DNA from: Petunia secreta
Taxonomy: Eukaryota > Streptophyta > Magnoliopsida > Solanales > Solanaceae
Direction of reading: 5' to 3'
Length of the DNA: 64,000 bases
Assembly: GCA_029990175.1 (NCBI GenBank)
Contig: JARKIP010000011.1
Location: 3,472,001 to 3,536,000, forward strand
The position numbers and the translations under genes were made by a program. Under the pieces are notes generated by a model. The model searched no databases and was not told the DNA's origin. It was given only the letters and a program-made list of their open reading frames with translations. Shown here one piece after another: positions 35,698-47,945 of this stretch (positions within the stretch are counted from its first letter, which is position 1; each line of letters opens with the position of its first letter).

Positions 35698-37140
35698 CGT
35701 TGAGTAAGATGTCAGGTAATGTCTCAGCTTTTGTGCTATCTAAGTCAGCGGGCAACACGTGCGCTCCAGCAATGTGTACTTGGCTTCGAAAGGAGTGAAC
35801 TTCTTGTTTAGATAGTATATGTCTTGCTCCTTCCTCCCCAGTTGAATCATGTTGTCCCAATACACAACCAAAGGCCGAGTCTACCACGGATAGATACAAG
35901 ATCAAAGGTTGCCCAGGCTCAGGCGGTACCAGCACAGGCGGGCAAGACAAGTACTCTTTTATCCGATCAAATGCTTTTTGGCAATCCTCCGTCCACTCTA
36001 TCACTGCATCTTTCCTCAGCAGCTTGATGATTGGCTCACAGATGATGGTGGATTGTACAATAAAACGGCTGATGTAATTGAGCCTCCCCAAGAAAGTCAT
36101 GACTTCTTTCTTACTTTTTGGCGGTGGCAATTCTTTGATGGCTTTGATCTTAGACGGATCCAGCTCGATACCTCTTTTACTGACGATGAAACCCAAGAGC
36201 TTCCCTGCCGGAACACCAAAAGCACACTTTGCCGGATTTAGCTTCAGACTGTACTTTTGCAAGCGGTTGAAAAACTTGTGCAAGTTGCCAAGATGCTCCG
36301 AACTCTTCTTTGATTTGATGATCATGTCGTCCACATAGACTTCAATCTCTTTGTGCATCAGGTCATGGAACATAGTTGTCATTTTCCTCATGTAATTTGC
36401 CCCAGCATTCTTTAACCCAAATAGCATAACCTTGTAGCAATAAGTCCCCCAAGATGTAGTAAAAGCTGTCTTCTCGGCATCATCCTCATCCATGAGCACT
36501 TGATGATAACCGGCGAAACAGTCTACAAAGGATTGCAGTTCATGTTTCGCGCAGTTGTCGATCAGGATATGTATGTTTGGCAGAGGAAAATCATCCTTCG
36601 GGCTTGCTCTATTTAGATCTCTGTAATCCACATAAACTCGGAGTTTTCCATCGTTCTTCGGCACTGGACAATATTAACCAACCAAGTTGGATATTTGACT
36701 GTTTTTAAAATCCCTGCATTGAGCTGCTTAGTTACTTCTTCACCTATTTTCAACGGAACTGATGACTTGAAAGTTCGGGCCTTTTGTTTGACTGGCGGAA
36801 AGCCTGGATTAAAATAGGTAATTTATGAGCTACCACATCCGTGTTTATGCCAGTCATGTCATCATACGACCAGGCGAATACGTCCTCATACTCCTTAAGC
36901 AACTCAGTATACAACCTTTTATCCTCGGCAGTGAGATGCACACTGATCCTTGTCTCTTTTACAATTTTCTCATCTCCTAAGTTTATCACCTCAATCTCCT
37001 CAAGGTTTGGCTTAGGTTTGTTTTCAAATCTTTCAAATTCCACTTGTGTGGTTTTATCGAAATCATCATAATCAACTCCAGCTTCCCCAAGCTCCATTGT
37101 TTCATTACACGTTGCGATTGTGGACTCAATGGGATTATTA
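35627..37140 (-). pseudogene. Ogre reverse transcriptase and first RNase H
   Basis: The approach to RT (YEDVFAWSYDDMTGI near 36870) is followed after a shift by the RT core at 35627-36664: LRVYVDYRDLNRASPKDDFP, GYHQVLMDEDDAEKTAF and the catalytic YVDD near 36330. The connection region is LGRLNYISRFI. RNase H begins near 35900 (LYLSVVDSAFGCVLGQ), where the expected catalytic aspartate region is weak, and it loses frame near 35750. The hAT element lies just upstream. Confidence 0.88.
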
Positions 37141-37148
37141 GTATGAAT

Positions 37149-38349
37149 TATGGGTGTCAAACGGGTATACGGATCCGGGTTCGGGTTGTAAAATTATAAC
37201 CCCGCAGGTTCCGGGTACGGCTACGGGTGAGGGTTTAAATTACGGGTTCTTAACAGGTTCGGGTTTCGGATAGGAAAAAAACCCGTGCAGGTTTGGGTCT
37301 TAGCGGGTATGGGTACGGGTCTTAACAAATCGGGTTTAAGTCCGGGTTTTTAATTTTTTTAATAATATTATTTTAAATACTTAAAAAAAAAGATGAATGA
37401 TAGGAAAAGCTGAAAAACTTACTTTATTTAAGATACTTGAACTATTAAAGTCTTGAACATTAAACTTTTAAATTTGAAAAGTGCAACATCAAAACTAGAT
37501 AATGAAAATTCAAATTAAAAATTTAAATATGCCTAATTCTTTGTGTAATTTCTTCCACGTCATTTTCCTCATGCTCCGGTGTAGGTGTCATTGATGGTGC
37601 TTGATCACTTAACAGAATTTCTTCAAGGTTATCCTCTTGTTCTAGTGAGTCTTAAATTCCTTGGTTTCTTCGCGCCGATCTAATCCAAACTCGTAAACAA
37701 ACTAGAACATCCAAAGCATCATTACCCAAAGAGTGGCGGGTATCAGCTATCATTTGTCTTCCTAGCTAAATGCACTTTCTGATACAACTATTGAAACTGG
37801 TACAACTAAAATACTTTATGTAGTGAATTAAATACATAATTATATTTTCTAATAATATATGCCCAATAATTACTTTGTCTGACTCCAAGTAGCTTATTTT
37901 CTGAGGTACATATCGAAGTTAATAGTTGAAGTTCTATACCATATTTGAGTAATATATATTCAAATTGTTGATTTGTTATGGAATATCAAGTTTCTTTTTT
38001 AGTTAAATAAATAAACTTGTTTCTCTTGAATATATTTCACTAGTAACAATATGGACACAAAACGAATTAAACCATGAGTGAAAAACTTGTGTATACCTTT
38101 CTCTCCACATACAAGTTTTATTACTCAGTTTATTTTAACGGGTAAAGGTACGGGTATATCCAGTAATACCCCATAATTTTGACGGGTCTTAACAGATACG
38201 GGTATTCGTTAAGGAAAAAAAACCCATTCAGGTAGGGGTATTTTAGGGGGTTTACGAGTCCGGGTTCGGATTTTTGCGGGTCTGGATGGGGTCGGGTTTT
38301 AATGAGTCCGGGTTTTGACGGGTAGACCCCTACCCGTTTGACACCCATA
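37149..38349 (-). mobile_element. Deleted hAT transposon in Ogre pol
   Basis: Perfect 19-bp inverted ends TATGGGTGTCAAACGGGTA and a perfect 8-bp target duplication GTATGAAT (37141-37148 and 38350-38357), the duplication size of hAT elements. Both subterminal regions are packed with CGGGT/ACCCG words in the style of hAT transposase binding sites. On the minus strand 37640-37785 is a decayed piece of the hAT C-terminal dimerisation region: SESAFS near 37780, then LGNDALDVLVCLRVW in another frame. So it is an internal deletion derivative of an autonomous element. 1,201 bp. Confidence 0.9.
37640..37785 (-). pseudogene. hAT transposase C-terminal remnant
   Basis: Only about 45 residues of the dimerisation region remain, in two frames with stops (see the hAT entry). 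Not coding now. Confidence 0.65.
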
Positions 38350-38872
38350 GTATGAATGCTGAAAAAGTAAAATATTGCAAAATTAAAAGATTAAAGGAAA
38401 GAGTTAAATGGGAAATAATGCGACATTTTATTTATGGATCCTTGCAAAACAAAGTTTGGAAGGAAACATGTGCAATAAGAAACAAAAAATGCAAACTCCA
38501 CGACTCAGAGTCGGGTTTTATTTTAGAAAGCACAAAGATGAATTTTATCCCCTCAGATCTACCAAGGTCCACGGTAAGCTCCGGCCCGGTTGCTGATTCA
38601 GTTGTTCAGTGCTGCTCCAGATCCAGCTTTTGTCAGTCCAGGAGGTTCAGCATGTTCTTCTAGGATTGCACAGCAGTCTTCATCAGCTATGAATAGATTT
38701 TGCATTCCTACCAGCAGATCTTCTTCAGCATTGGCTACTTTTGGTCCACTCCTTGTGCTACGGACATCTCCCCTTTTCGTCCATCCAAGTATCCAAACGA
38801 GACGAAGATATGCAAGAGAGTCTTGGTGCTTTTCTTATAGAACTTGAAATCCAGTGACGCTTCTTCCATGCT

Positions 38873-39073
38873 CTATTCATAAGTCACAATGTACCCTATG
38901 CCAGCCTTCTCATTGTCGGGCCTCATCACAATTCTGATTGGCTCGACCATACCATCCAAGTTCTTGCCCAAACATTTGCCCGGTTCATAGCCTTGCTTGA
39001 TCATGATGCCTATAACCCAGTCTCCGGGCCACTTTGCAGGCTGTGGGAGTACATATGGCTCTTCGATCACCAC
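38873..39073 (-). pseudogene. Ogre G-patch-like segment
   Basis: Contains IKQGYEPGKCLGKNLDG, a G-patch-like motif often seen between protease and RT in Tat/Ogre elements. It ends in TAG at 38873. The following 38358-38870 is mostly closed in all frames, which could reflect the intron reported in Ogre between protease and RT, or decay. Confidence 0.65.
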
Positions 39074-40676
39074 CTACATAGGTTCAGGTGCTTTGGGTAT
39101 CCATACTTATTTCCCTTTTGTTTCTTCAGAGATGCGTTTCGAATTGGGACGAGCATTGGGTGAGTACATTGGTCGCTTCTCGGTCTTAGCTGGTAGGGTT
39201 TCACGAAATTCGCGTGAGAGCACTCCCCAATCAAACATAACTGGCTCTCATACCAAGTTCCTTCCTTCGTAGCCTTTACCTCGGCTATCCCAATAAGCAC
39301 TATAAAAGTTCCTCTTTCTTTCTTCAATACCAGGCGGCGTGTTGACCAACTTGGGAGCATAGTGTGCAGTATAATCCCCTTGGACCGTGCTTGTAGGATT
39401 CCAACTTGAATTGTAGTTCTTGCGGCGTCCTCCTCGAGTTCCTTGTACTGCTCCCACAAGTTCTGCAGTATAAAATATCTACCCATCAGGAGTATTCCCT
39501 TCAATTGCTGGTATAGTTTGCTCATTGTAGATGGAATTGTTCTCCTTATCGAACACTACCACCTCTTTGTGATCCCATTCGAACTTCACAATTTGGTGCA
39601 ATGTAGAAGGCACTGCACTAGCCATATGGATCCAGGGCCTCCCCAGTAGCAGATTGTAGGAAGCAGAGATGTCCATGACATGGAACTCACCAGTGAACTC
39701 CATAGGACCAACCATGATAGTCAGGTCAATCTCCCCAATGGTGTTTCTTTGTGATCCAGCAAACGCCTTCACCTTCATGTCACTCTCCCTTATCTTGCTT
39801 TGGTCAATTCCTATTCTTTTCAGAGTGATGAACGGGCATATGTTCAGACCGGAACCTCTGTCGATCAGAACTCTTCATACGAACCAGTCTTTGCATTTGA
39901 CAATGATGTGCAAAGCTTTGTTGTGATTCAACCCTTTAGGTGGTAATTCATCTCCATGAAAAGCAATTCGGTTGCCTTCCATGACTTGTCCAACTATGCT
40001 AGCCAGGTTCTCCACTGAAGTGTCCACCGGAACATGTGCTTCGTCCAACACCCTCATCAAAGCACTTCGGTGGCTCTCTGATTTGAGGAGATAAGCCAAA
40101 ACAGAGATTTGTGCTAGAGTTTTGCTCAAGTGCTCAACTACGGAGTACTCCTTTGCTTGCACCTTCTTCCACAATCCTTCGGACTCCTCCTCGCTGATGC
40201 CTCGTCTATCTTGAACAAGATGCACGGGAGTGTAAATCCTCCCACTCCTAGTCATCCCTTGCGCGGCAACAGTCTCAACTACAGACTTGTTCTTCTTCTC
40301 CCTTTCATAGTTCCAAGGTACCGCCTTGTCGCTGCATGGTGGAACCACATCAACATAGAATTTGAGAGCCATTTCTACCTCAATGGGCTCTGGTGTTGTA
40401 GCGGCTTGAGCGACTGAAGCGGTGGCTGGTACCTTTTCTTTTGATTTAACGATAGTTCCTTCTAAGTTGCATTCCTCGTCCAACTCGATCAGGTTCACCC
40501 TACTGTCTCCATGATTGGGCAAAGGATTGTTGTGCACATTTGGAGTCTTCAAGTGTATTACCTTTTCGTCGATCAAGTCTTGTATCTTGTCCCTCAAAGC
40601 GTAATACTTTGCAGTATCGTGACCAGGTCCTCCAGAGTGATAGGCACAAGTTTTGGTTTGATCAAAGTAGGGGTGT
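39067..40676 (-). pseudogene. Ogre gag C-terminus and aspartic protease
   Basis: Starts with a cysteine/histidine segment (CAYHSGGPGHDT) near 40660, then a long linker (39875-40597, 240 codons). The protease is at about 39479-39880: the catalytic stretch reads IDRGSGLNIC around 39865, the flap region lies between, and LLGRPWIH near 39640 is the conserved C-terminal motif. Arginine after the catalytic aspartate is unusual. A stop near 39870 and later shifts break the frame. Confidence 0.8.
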
Positions 40677-40739
40677 CATCCTATCAGGCATTTTGAATGG
40701 CACAGGTTGTATATGACCAGCTTCTTTGAGTCTCTCGAA

Positions 40740-42160
40740 CTACTGAGTGCGAGATTCAGCCAGTGGAGTGTAGTTCCTTTTGGGTCTTGGGTTGTTGTTG
40801 GCATGAGGCCTTGGTGAATAGGTGTTGGCATTTCGATAGTTGGGAATTTGTGGGTATGTTGGTCTTTGTGGTGGTGGGTTTTGGTACATGGGCTGGATAT
40901 TATAGACTAGGTAGGTGGATGTGGGTGGTATGTATGGGTAGGAGGGAGAAGGTGTTTGGTAGTAATGGTTGTGAGTAAGGGAGTGGTCAAGTGATGCAGC
41001 CACGAAGGAGACGTCGTCCTTCTTCTTCCTTGAGGTGGTAGTGCTACCAGCTTGTAAGGCTTTATTAGCGGCTTGTCATGCGGCCATGCTAACAATCCTT
41101 CCAGTCTTCAGTCCATCTTCGATGATGTCACCAATCTTGATCAACTCTCCAAACTTCTTATCTTGCAGATTCAACATTTGTCAAAATAGACATCTTCTTG
41201 TATGCGAATGAAGGTTGCCACTATCTCGGCGTCTTCCATGGGAGGTTGGACTTTGGCGGCTTCAGCCCTCCATCTAGTTGCGAACTCTCTAAAAGTCTCA
41301 GTGGGCTTTTTCTTCAATTTCTCTAAGTAGAATCGGCCGGGCATGGCATCAGTGTTGTGCCTAAAATTATCGACAAAGTCTCCAGCCATTGCTTCCCAGC
41401 TCGTCCACTTCTTTGTTTGTTGCTTAGAGTACCGTACTAGTGCATCACCAGTTAGACTGCGGTTAAACCTCTGCATGTGGATCTTTTCGTCATATCCAAC
41501 CCCAATCAGCTTGTCACAGTAAGATCTTAAATGAGCCATTGGGTCTCCACTGCCATCAAACATGTTGAACTTGGGTGTCTTATAGCCTTCAGGTAGTTTC
41601 AAGTAAGGATACAAGCAGAGATCCTCATAAGCTAACCCTCGGGTTCGCTTAGTGCCTTGGAGTTGTTTGAACTTCTCAACCAGCCATTGGACTTTCTCTT
41701 TGGTGCTGTCTGGGTCTTCTTTAGTCCATGCGTACATCTCATGGTCCTTGGTGGGTGATGCGATGGTTTTGGTTTCAACGATGAAGGCGGGTAAGTTGTT
41801 TTGTGGTGCTCTTAGTGGTGCAGTGTAGGTAGGGTAAGGAATGTCTCTTTCGGGGTAGAGTGGATCTTTGTCGTGAGGGCGAGCAGTTTAGTTTGGTTCA
41901 GTGATCTCATCAGTACGGGCCAGAGGGATCCAAATTTCAAATTCAAGCAGCCTCTGTTTCAGCTTAGCATAATTTTTATAGGCGACCATGCCTTGTTTCT
42001 CAGGAGTTCCAACCTTGTCAAACTCAGCCATGATATTTCGTCTCGTCCTTGTCCTTGTAGATAAGGGGGAGGTGTTGGAATCGATCCTTTGGACCTCAAC
42101 CGGTATTGCGGCGCAGCCAGAATACACAAACCAAACTATCAGGGACTTGGGAATTGACAC
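40740..42160 (-). pseudogene. Ogre gag
   Basis: Likely start is an ATG near 42031 (MAEFDKVGTPEKQGMVAYK). Core at 41171-41737 has TPKFNMFDGSGDPMAHLRSY, GDALVRYSKQQTKKWTSW and FREFATRWRAEAAKVQPP, the retrotransposon gag fold region. A stop near 41880 and shifts near 41170 and 41000 break it. The C-terminal part is rich in proline, tyrosine and asparagine. Provides the particle protein. Confidence 0.85.
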
Positions 42161-42476
42161 ATCAAAAACAAGAACAAAAAATGTGAGTATACATTAGTTT
42201 GAATAAAATCACGTCCTATCATGCATGGGACCTTTTTTGTGCCAGATGTGGGCCTATCACGGATTCGAAGTAACATTTGCACCAAACACATCATTTCGTT
42301 TGAATAAACATGATCTTCACTAGTCTAAAACCCAAAAATAACGAAATTTTATTTAGTTTTCCTGGCTTTATTACAACCACTAATGACTCGATTAAGATAA
42401 AAACGGCAATAAAGAAAGGACAAGACGACTTGACTCGATACGACTAGACTAAGTGCCAAGCAAAGAGACTTCAGGT

Positions 42477-44123
42477 TCAAACACCAGCTCCAGCATCTTC
42501 CTTTCCCTTCTCCTCTTTGGCTTCCTCCTTGGGTTTGTGAACCAGACTAATGAGCAGAGGATCAGCAAATGTTTCCAGCAGGTCTTTCCCAGCCTCCATG
42601 TCACCCAGAGCTTTTACGAGGAACTCGCAGATTTCTAATCCTCTTGCTTTCTTTTCTTCCAGTGGTACTGACTTAAAATACTCTCCCCATCCTTTGAGCA
42701 AATCTTGTAAATTCCCAGCAGCTTGCCTTGCAGTCATGACCTTGCCGGTCCAATACTTGAGTTCGTCCCCTTTGATCTTATCTTTGTATTGTCTCCTCAT
42801 CTCCCTCTTTTGTGTCACCTTTAACTCCTTCTTTCTTTGGTCAAACTCGTGTTTCGGCTTCTTGTATTTTTCAACAGCATTTGGAGCTTTGGCTTTCCTT
42901 TTTAGTGTATTCTTAGATCGATACTTTGCCTTATCTTCGCTGAGCCATTGAGGGAAAGCCAGGGTAGCTGTGGGGTTCACCCTACTACCCTACTGTCACG
43001 ACCACGACAAAACTACATAGTAAGCCTTTTATCCCACATTGTGAATATGGTGAGAACCATCGAATGCTCAATGTCTTTTATGCCAACGTTGAAACTTCTT
43101 CCCTCGGTCAACTGCGGGGTTTGCTGTGTCATTTCTACTTGTCGAAGGATCCTTGGAGGAACATAGTGATGAGTTCCTCAGAATCCAATCAATCTGAAGA
43201 AGGTGATGTCTTGACCTTGTATGGAGACAACGAAACCAGCACAATTTTCAATCACCCATTGCACCTCTTGCAGTTCCTCGAGATTGGTGTACCAACCTTC
43301 CATGTTTGCAGGGTATTCCCATGCCACTATTCCAACCATACTGGTGCTATGTGAGCAGATCCCTCCTTGCCAAGAAGGTTTTGGTGCCACCGGACTGACG
43401 GGGACATTGTGCAGGTGTTCTATCATCAACCATATTTGCAGCAAAAGGTTACATCCTTTGAAGAAATCTCCTCCCCTCCTACATTTAGTCAAAGCCCTAT
43501 AAACTTCTCCCAAAATCATGGGGACCAAACTCACTTGACATTTGAAAGCTCTTTTTCGCAGCCCCCCTACTACTCTCCCAAGCCTTATGTCGATCTTGCC
43601 TCCTTTCTCAGGAAAAACCATGCTTCCCAGAAAAGCAATAATGAAAGCATTGGATTCAGTCCATTCCCAATCTTGAATCTCCCACACCCCAGCCCATTCA
43701 TGTCTAAGTGTTGGATCTCCAAATCTAGAATGCAAGTATTCCAACGTGACCTTGCCATCCTGCACTCCCTCGACGTATAGATCATAAAGGGATCCCAACA
43801 ATTCAATGAACTCCTTAGGCTCCACGTCTCAGGGTTAAATCATAGTCTCGGGTCTAGGCTCTAACCCTGCTAGCCCTCCAAATTCTTCCAACATTGGTGC
43901 CAACTCGAAACCATTGTAATGAAATACCGCCCTTTTGTAGTCCCAGAAATGTGTAGCAGCTTCAACCAAACCGTCACGACAGTATAGTTCTTGAGAGCTA
44001 TCAATTCCCCGAACATTTTTTGAACAGGAGCTTTGCTGACAACGGCAAATCCTCCCACCAAAGTCTGATCAAGTGAGGAGGTAGGTAAACGATCTCAAAT
44101 TGGAGAGTACCCTTTACAGCCAT
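42477..44123 (-). pseudogene. Second ORF1-like module of Ogre
   Basis: ATG at 44123 (MAVKGTLQFEIVYLPPHLI), then frames shift near 44000 and 43830; the main piece is 43178-43825 and the last piece 42477-42980. It repeats the ORF1 plan with clear but low similarity: HSRFGDPTLRHEW, NAFIIAFLGSMVFPE, VYRALTKCRRGGDFFKGC and NLLLQIWLMIEHL. It ends in a lysine- and glutamate-rich coiled-coil-like tail (MTARQAAGNLQDLLKGW). About 350 bp of spacer part it from ORF1. It could be a tandem duplicate or the remnant of a second, related element. Confidence 0.65.
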
Positions 44124-44470
44124 AGTCTGAAAACAAAACAAGAAAGGTAAAGACCAAAACATTCTTATAGTTTTGATCATGCTTAAACAAACAATCAATG
44201 TTTTGTGCAAACGTTTCTTTGGATCAATGCAGAGATGCAATTTGTCACTTTTCGGGTTAAAAATCCTTTTGACATTTGGCGTAGGTTTACTAATGGACTA
44301 TTACGTTCCAAGGACGTATAGCTTTCTAGGTTTGTCATTATGCAAAGAAAATAAATACGCATTTTGTACCCAATTATTCTCATAAATTCCCCAGCTTATG
44401 AAAATCAGTACATGATAACTTTTTGAAAAAAGTAAAGTACAAGAGAGAAAAAATGAAAATGACACTTTGA

Positions 44471-46008
44471 CTAGGCAACACACTCCTTTTCCATCTTGGC
44501 CCTCTTTGCTTCTCGTGTCATCTCCTTGACTTCTTCCATAGTTTTGGTTAAGTATCCTTTGGCTGCTACCAACGGTAAGATTTTCACTTCTGCACACTCT
44601 TAATTCCATTGCTCAAGTTTTGTCTTCAATGCCTCTATCTTTTGCTCTAGTTCTAATATACGCTTCTTCCATACTTCGATCTCTTCTTTGTTTTCCTTAT
44701 CCATTTTGACAGCTTTCAACATGAACTCTCGGTACCGAATTTGAGCCACTGCTTCACGATCTCTTATGTTATTTCCATGACTTGGTCCTACTAAAAATTT
44801 CCCTCTATACTAGAGCATAACCAGCTTTTGCAGTTTGGTTCGCATCCAGCGTTGTATCTATCAGGTGCTAGAGATGCTTCTTCCATGACCTGTCTTCCTA
44901 CCCATGACTTCCTAATGCTCTTGACCCTTGGAACAACATCTTCAGTGTAGTCAAACTGATAATCTTTTGTGTTCGGTATCAATGGTATGATTTGCTTCCT
45001 CCCTGCTTGCCTCATTACTCTTAATGGTTGGTAAGGTTGAGGGCCTCTTAACCCCATAAGTATCACAAAAGATGCCTTATCAGAACTAATGATGAAATCT
45101 GATGAAGGAAACCAAGTGAACATCCACTAAATTGAGTCCTCTGTTATGTTTTCGAATAATTTTACCCATTTCTCTTTGCTGCTTGGCTGCTTGAGTTTTG
45201 AAACCCCATACCGTTCCCCAATTAAGTAGTTGTAACCAGCCGGTTTGGACAATGCTTGCACACCTCTTGCTTTCCTTAAATGTTCTTCGAACCATGTTTG
45301 TAGTAGAAGATTACACCCTTGGAAGTATTTTGCTCCTCTCTTGCAACAACCCAAAGCTCGATAAATGTCTGCTACTATCATACGAATTATGGTATAATGA
45401 TAACCATCAATTCCGTTGAACACTGCATTGGCAACCATGACAAGTATTGAACATATGTCGTGTTTTGAACTCTCGGGGAAAACCATCACTCTTAAGAAAC
45501 AAATAGCAAATGCAAGTGGTCTAGCCCTCCTCCAATCACCATAGGACTCGAACTCCTTCTTATGACTATCATACGCCCTCAAATGCCCAAACCGAGTGTA
45601 AAAATAGGAAAAAGGGATCTTCTTTTGTTGTAAAAATCCCACGTCCACACTTGCTACCATCCCTAACTTCATACGAAACTTGTCGGCTGTAGGGACACTA
45701 GGTACTAGTATGCGACCCCCTTGCCAACGATGTTTGTCTAACCCCGAGTGTGACACAAACCCCCCTATTTCTTCCAACAAAGGTGTTAATTCGATATATC
45801 CAAACCTAAACACGTTCAATTCTTCATCCAAAAATGACATTGATGCTTCGATCATCTCCCTACAGGGTTCCATTTCTAATAGTGAAACCATATGACCCAA
45901 GTGTTGACGTATTTCGGTTTGCTCTCCCAGTGACAAGTTACTCCACCAACTAGATAACAAAGGAGGTGTGCCCATAGTCATTCCAAAACGATGAAATTTT
46001 CGACTCAT
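44471..46008 (-). pseudogene. Ogre ORF1, DUF7745-like protein
   Basis: ATG at 46008; one frame to 44471, interrupted by TAG at 45127 and TAG codons near 44790 and 44602. The first 290 residues resemble the DUF7745 type of plant element protein: FGYIELTPLLEEIGGF, HRWQGGRILVPS, RPLAFAICFLRVMVFPE and KYFQGCNLLLQTWFEEHL. The tail is coiled coil (ILELEQKIEALKTKLE). ORF1 before gag is a known hallmark of Ogre; its function is unknown. The domain name is from memory. Confidence 0.75.
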
Positions 46009-46647
46009 TGTGACCTAAAAATAAAAAAGAAATAAAATTTAAAACCCCGTCCCCTTTGAGAATCATTGAACAAATCAAAATCCGTTTTCATTATTGTCTC
46101 ACTTTTTCTTTTTTCTTTTTTTTTTCTCTCTCTTTTCTTTTCTTTTCTCTCAAATGCACATAATCATGTCCAAACGTCCCTTTTGGGTCGAAAAACCCGT
46201 TTAGGTAGTTTGGACAAGTTGAAAACTGGTCGGCTCAAGGGAAGCCCCTCCTACGGCATGATGCATGCTCATTACAATAGAAGAGTGGTGTAATTTTAGA
46301 CACGGTTCTCCAAGACGGACGGCCAAGGAGTGGGATCATTTGAAATTATTGGTAGTACCACGGACCAACTATATTCCAACATATCCCTCTTAAAAGGTGT
46401 TTTGGTGGTGAAGCGACGGCAGGATCTACGTAATCGTCGTGTGTGTGTGAAGTGTTGTTTCCCAGGAGTGGGGGAGTATGAGTGAAGTATGAAAAATTTC
46501 ACATAAAGAATACAATAAATAAACAAAGTAAAAGAAAGTAAAACAAAAAAGGAAATCAAGTTAGTACAACAATAATAATAATGAATAACATGATAATAAT
46601 TAAATAAATCCCAAAATAAAGACTCGTTGTGGTTAGGACTTTGAGTA
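46009..46647 (-). other. Ogre untranslated leader
   Basis: No ORF. On the minus strand a purine-rich tract (about 46085-46155) lies just upstream of ORF1. Confidence 0.6.
46391..46521 (-). repeat. 131-bp leader segment duplicated into the Ogre LTR (source copy)
   Basis: Identical over its whole length, by eye, to 46796-46926 inside the adjacent LTR. It lies in the untranslated leader between primer site and ORF1. Confidence 0.9.
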
Positions 46648-46665
46648 TCCCCTGCGGAGTCGCCA
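46648..46665 (-). other. Ogre primer binding site
   Basis: On the minus strand TGGCGACTCCGCAGGGGA begins three bases after the LTR. Tat/Ogre elements are reported to use tRNA-Arg; the match to a given tRNA was not computed. Confidence 0.75.
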
Positions 46666-46795
46666 TTCTGTCATACCCGATCTTGGACTCAACTCGAGGC
46701 GAGTCGGGTTTCGAAAATATGTATATGTAGAGAGGCTGTTTTCGAAAATGAGTATCAAAGAAACACGTAAATGCAAATAAGGAGGCTGTCACATG

Positions 46796-46926
46796 TAAAA
46801 GGTGTTTTGGTGGTGAAGCGACGGCAGGATCTACGTAATCGTCGTGTGTGTGTGAAGTGTTGTTTCCCAGGAGTGGGGGAGTATGAGTGAAGTATGAAAA
46901 ATTTCACATAAAGAATACAATAAATA
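46796..46926 (-). repeat. 131-bp segment inserted in Ogre 5' LTR (perfect copy)
   Basis: Perfect copy of 46391-46521 at a point where the partner LTR has only TATATATATA. It is followed by shuffled short pieces (GCGCAAATACATGATCCAAA at 46927 and 47051, and part at 46948) and an AT run. This looks like templated filler DNA. Confidence 0.9.
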
Positions 46927-46968
46927 GCGCAAATACATGATCCAAATAGCGCAAATCGACGGCAGAAT

Positions 46969-46971
<3 letters not shown>

Positions 46972-47050
<79 letters not shown>
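46972..47050. repeat. AT dinucleotide microsatellite
   Basis: About 79 bp of uninterrupted (AT)n, in the rearranged part of the Ogre LTR. Confidence 0.97.
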
Positions 47051-47051
<1 letters not shown>

Positions 47052-47905
47052 CGCAAATACATGATCCAAATTATAACTTTTAAGAAATGATGTTAAAGTG
47101 TATGAACGACCCCAAGCTTTTATACACCCCTATACACTAATAGAGCGTTAGTTGTTGAAAAAAAAATCAGTTTAATGCATATAAAGGCCATTTTTGAAAA
47201 CGTTTTAGGGCCTGAAGCAGTTGTGCAAAAGAGGGGCAGTTTTCGTTTTTGTAGAAACAGTGTTAATTACGGCAGTCATTACACATATAGCCCTTGTTAC
47301 GAGAAATCACCTTTTCTAAAACAGCTTAAGCATGAAAATCATTTTGCATTCAATTTCGGTCGACTAAGGATTGGAACTTGTTATCAAAATCATCAAATTA
47401 CGCGTGGATGTCACTGTCCAACTAGTGCAAATCATCAGGTACGACATGCCAAGCTTTTAAACTATCAGTTGAGTGGAAAAGAGCTCTACCTAAATGTATG
47501 ATGCAATCACATAAGTAGAAAAGGGTAAAGAAGGCCCCTGGGTAGCCAATTACACAGCTTTGAGACTGTGTAACCTGTTTTAGCTAGATACAACAGGGAA
47601 AGTCCTATCAAATACACACATAAGGGGATACTAGAGAGGGGAAAACATGCATTAAAGCTTTATTCTTTAAGCATCAAGTTAACACTGCCCAGGTGGTTCA
47701 TAATCTCAAATGAATATGCTTCACCAGTCTGTAACATCAGTAAATAGCAACTGGAATGTACCAATTCAATACCCTGCAAGCATTAGCACTAGTATGGTCC
47801 TTTTAGACCATCCTAATATAATGTATAGAAGTTAACAGGGGCTAGAAGGAACCCAGAACCAAGGTGCAATTTGGCCGGAAAACGGCGTGAACAGTGGGAA
47901 CTTCG

Positions 47906-47945
47906 CGAGAGAGAGAGAGAGAGAGAGAGAGAGGGGGAGAGAGTC
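47906..47945. repeat. GA microsatellite in Ogre 5' LTR
   Basis: Short (GA)n, counterpart of the longer run at 21346-21412 in the other LTR. Confidence 0.9.

Noticed and set aside
38130..38663. Short ORFs across the hAT end and the Ogre linker
   Set aside because: They cross the insertion junction or the terminal repeats and lack any known domain.
33715..39880. Endogenous pararetrovirus
   Set aside because: The element has LTRs, an integrase and a second RNase H of the Tat type, and no movement or coat protein wording.
42477..46008. DUF7745-like ORFs as host genes
   Set aside because: They lie between the Ogre primer site and gag in the same orientation as the element, the known place of ORF1, and carry stops.
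46755..47069. ORF with repeated Tyr-Ile over the AT run
   Set aside because: Microsatellite artefact within the rearranged Ogre LTR.
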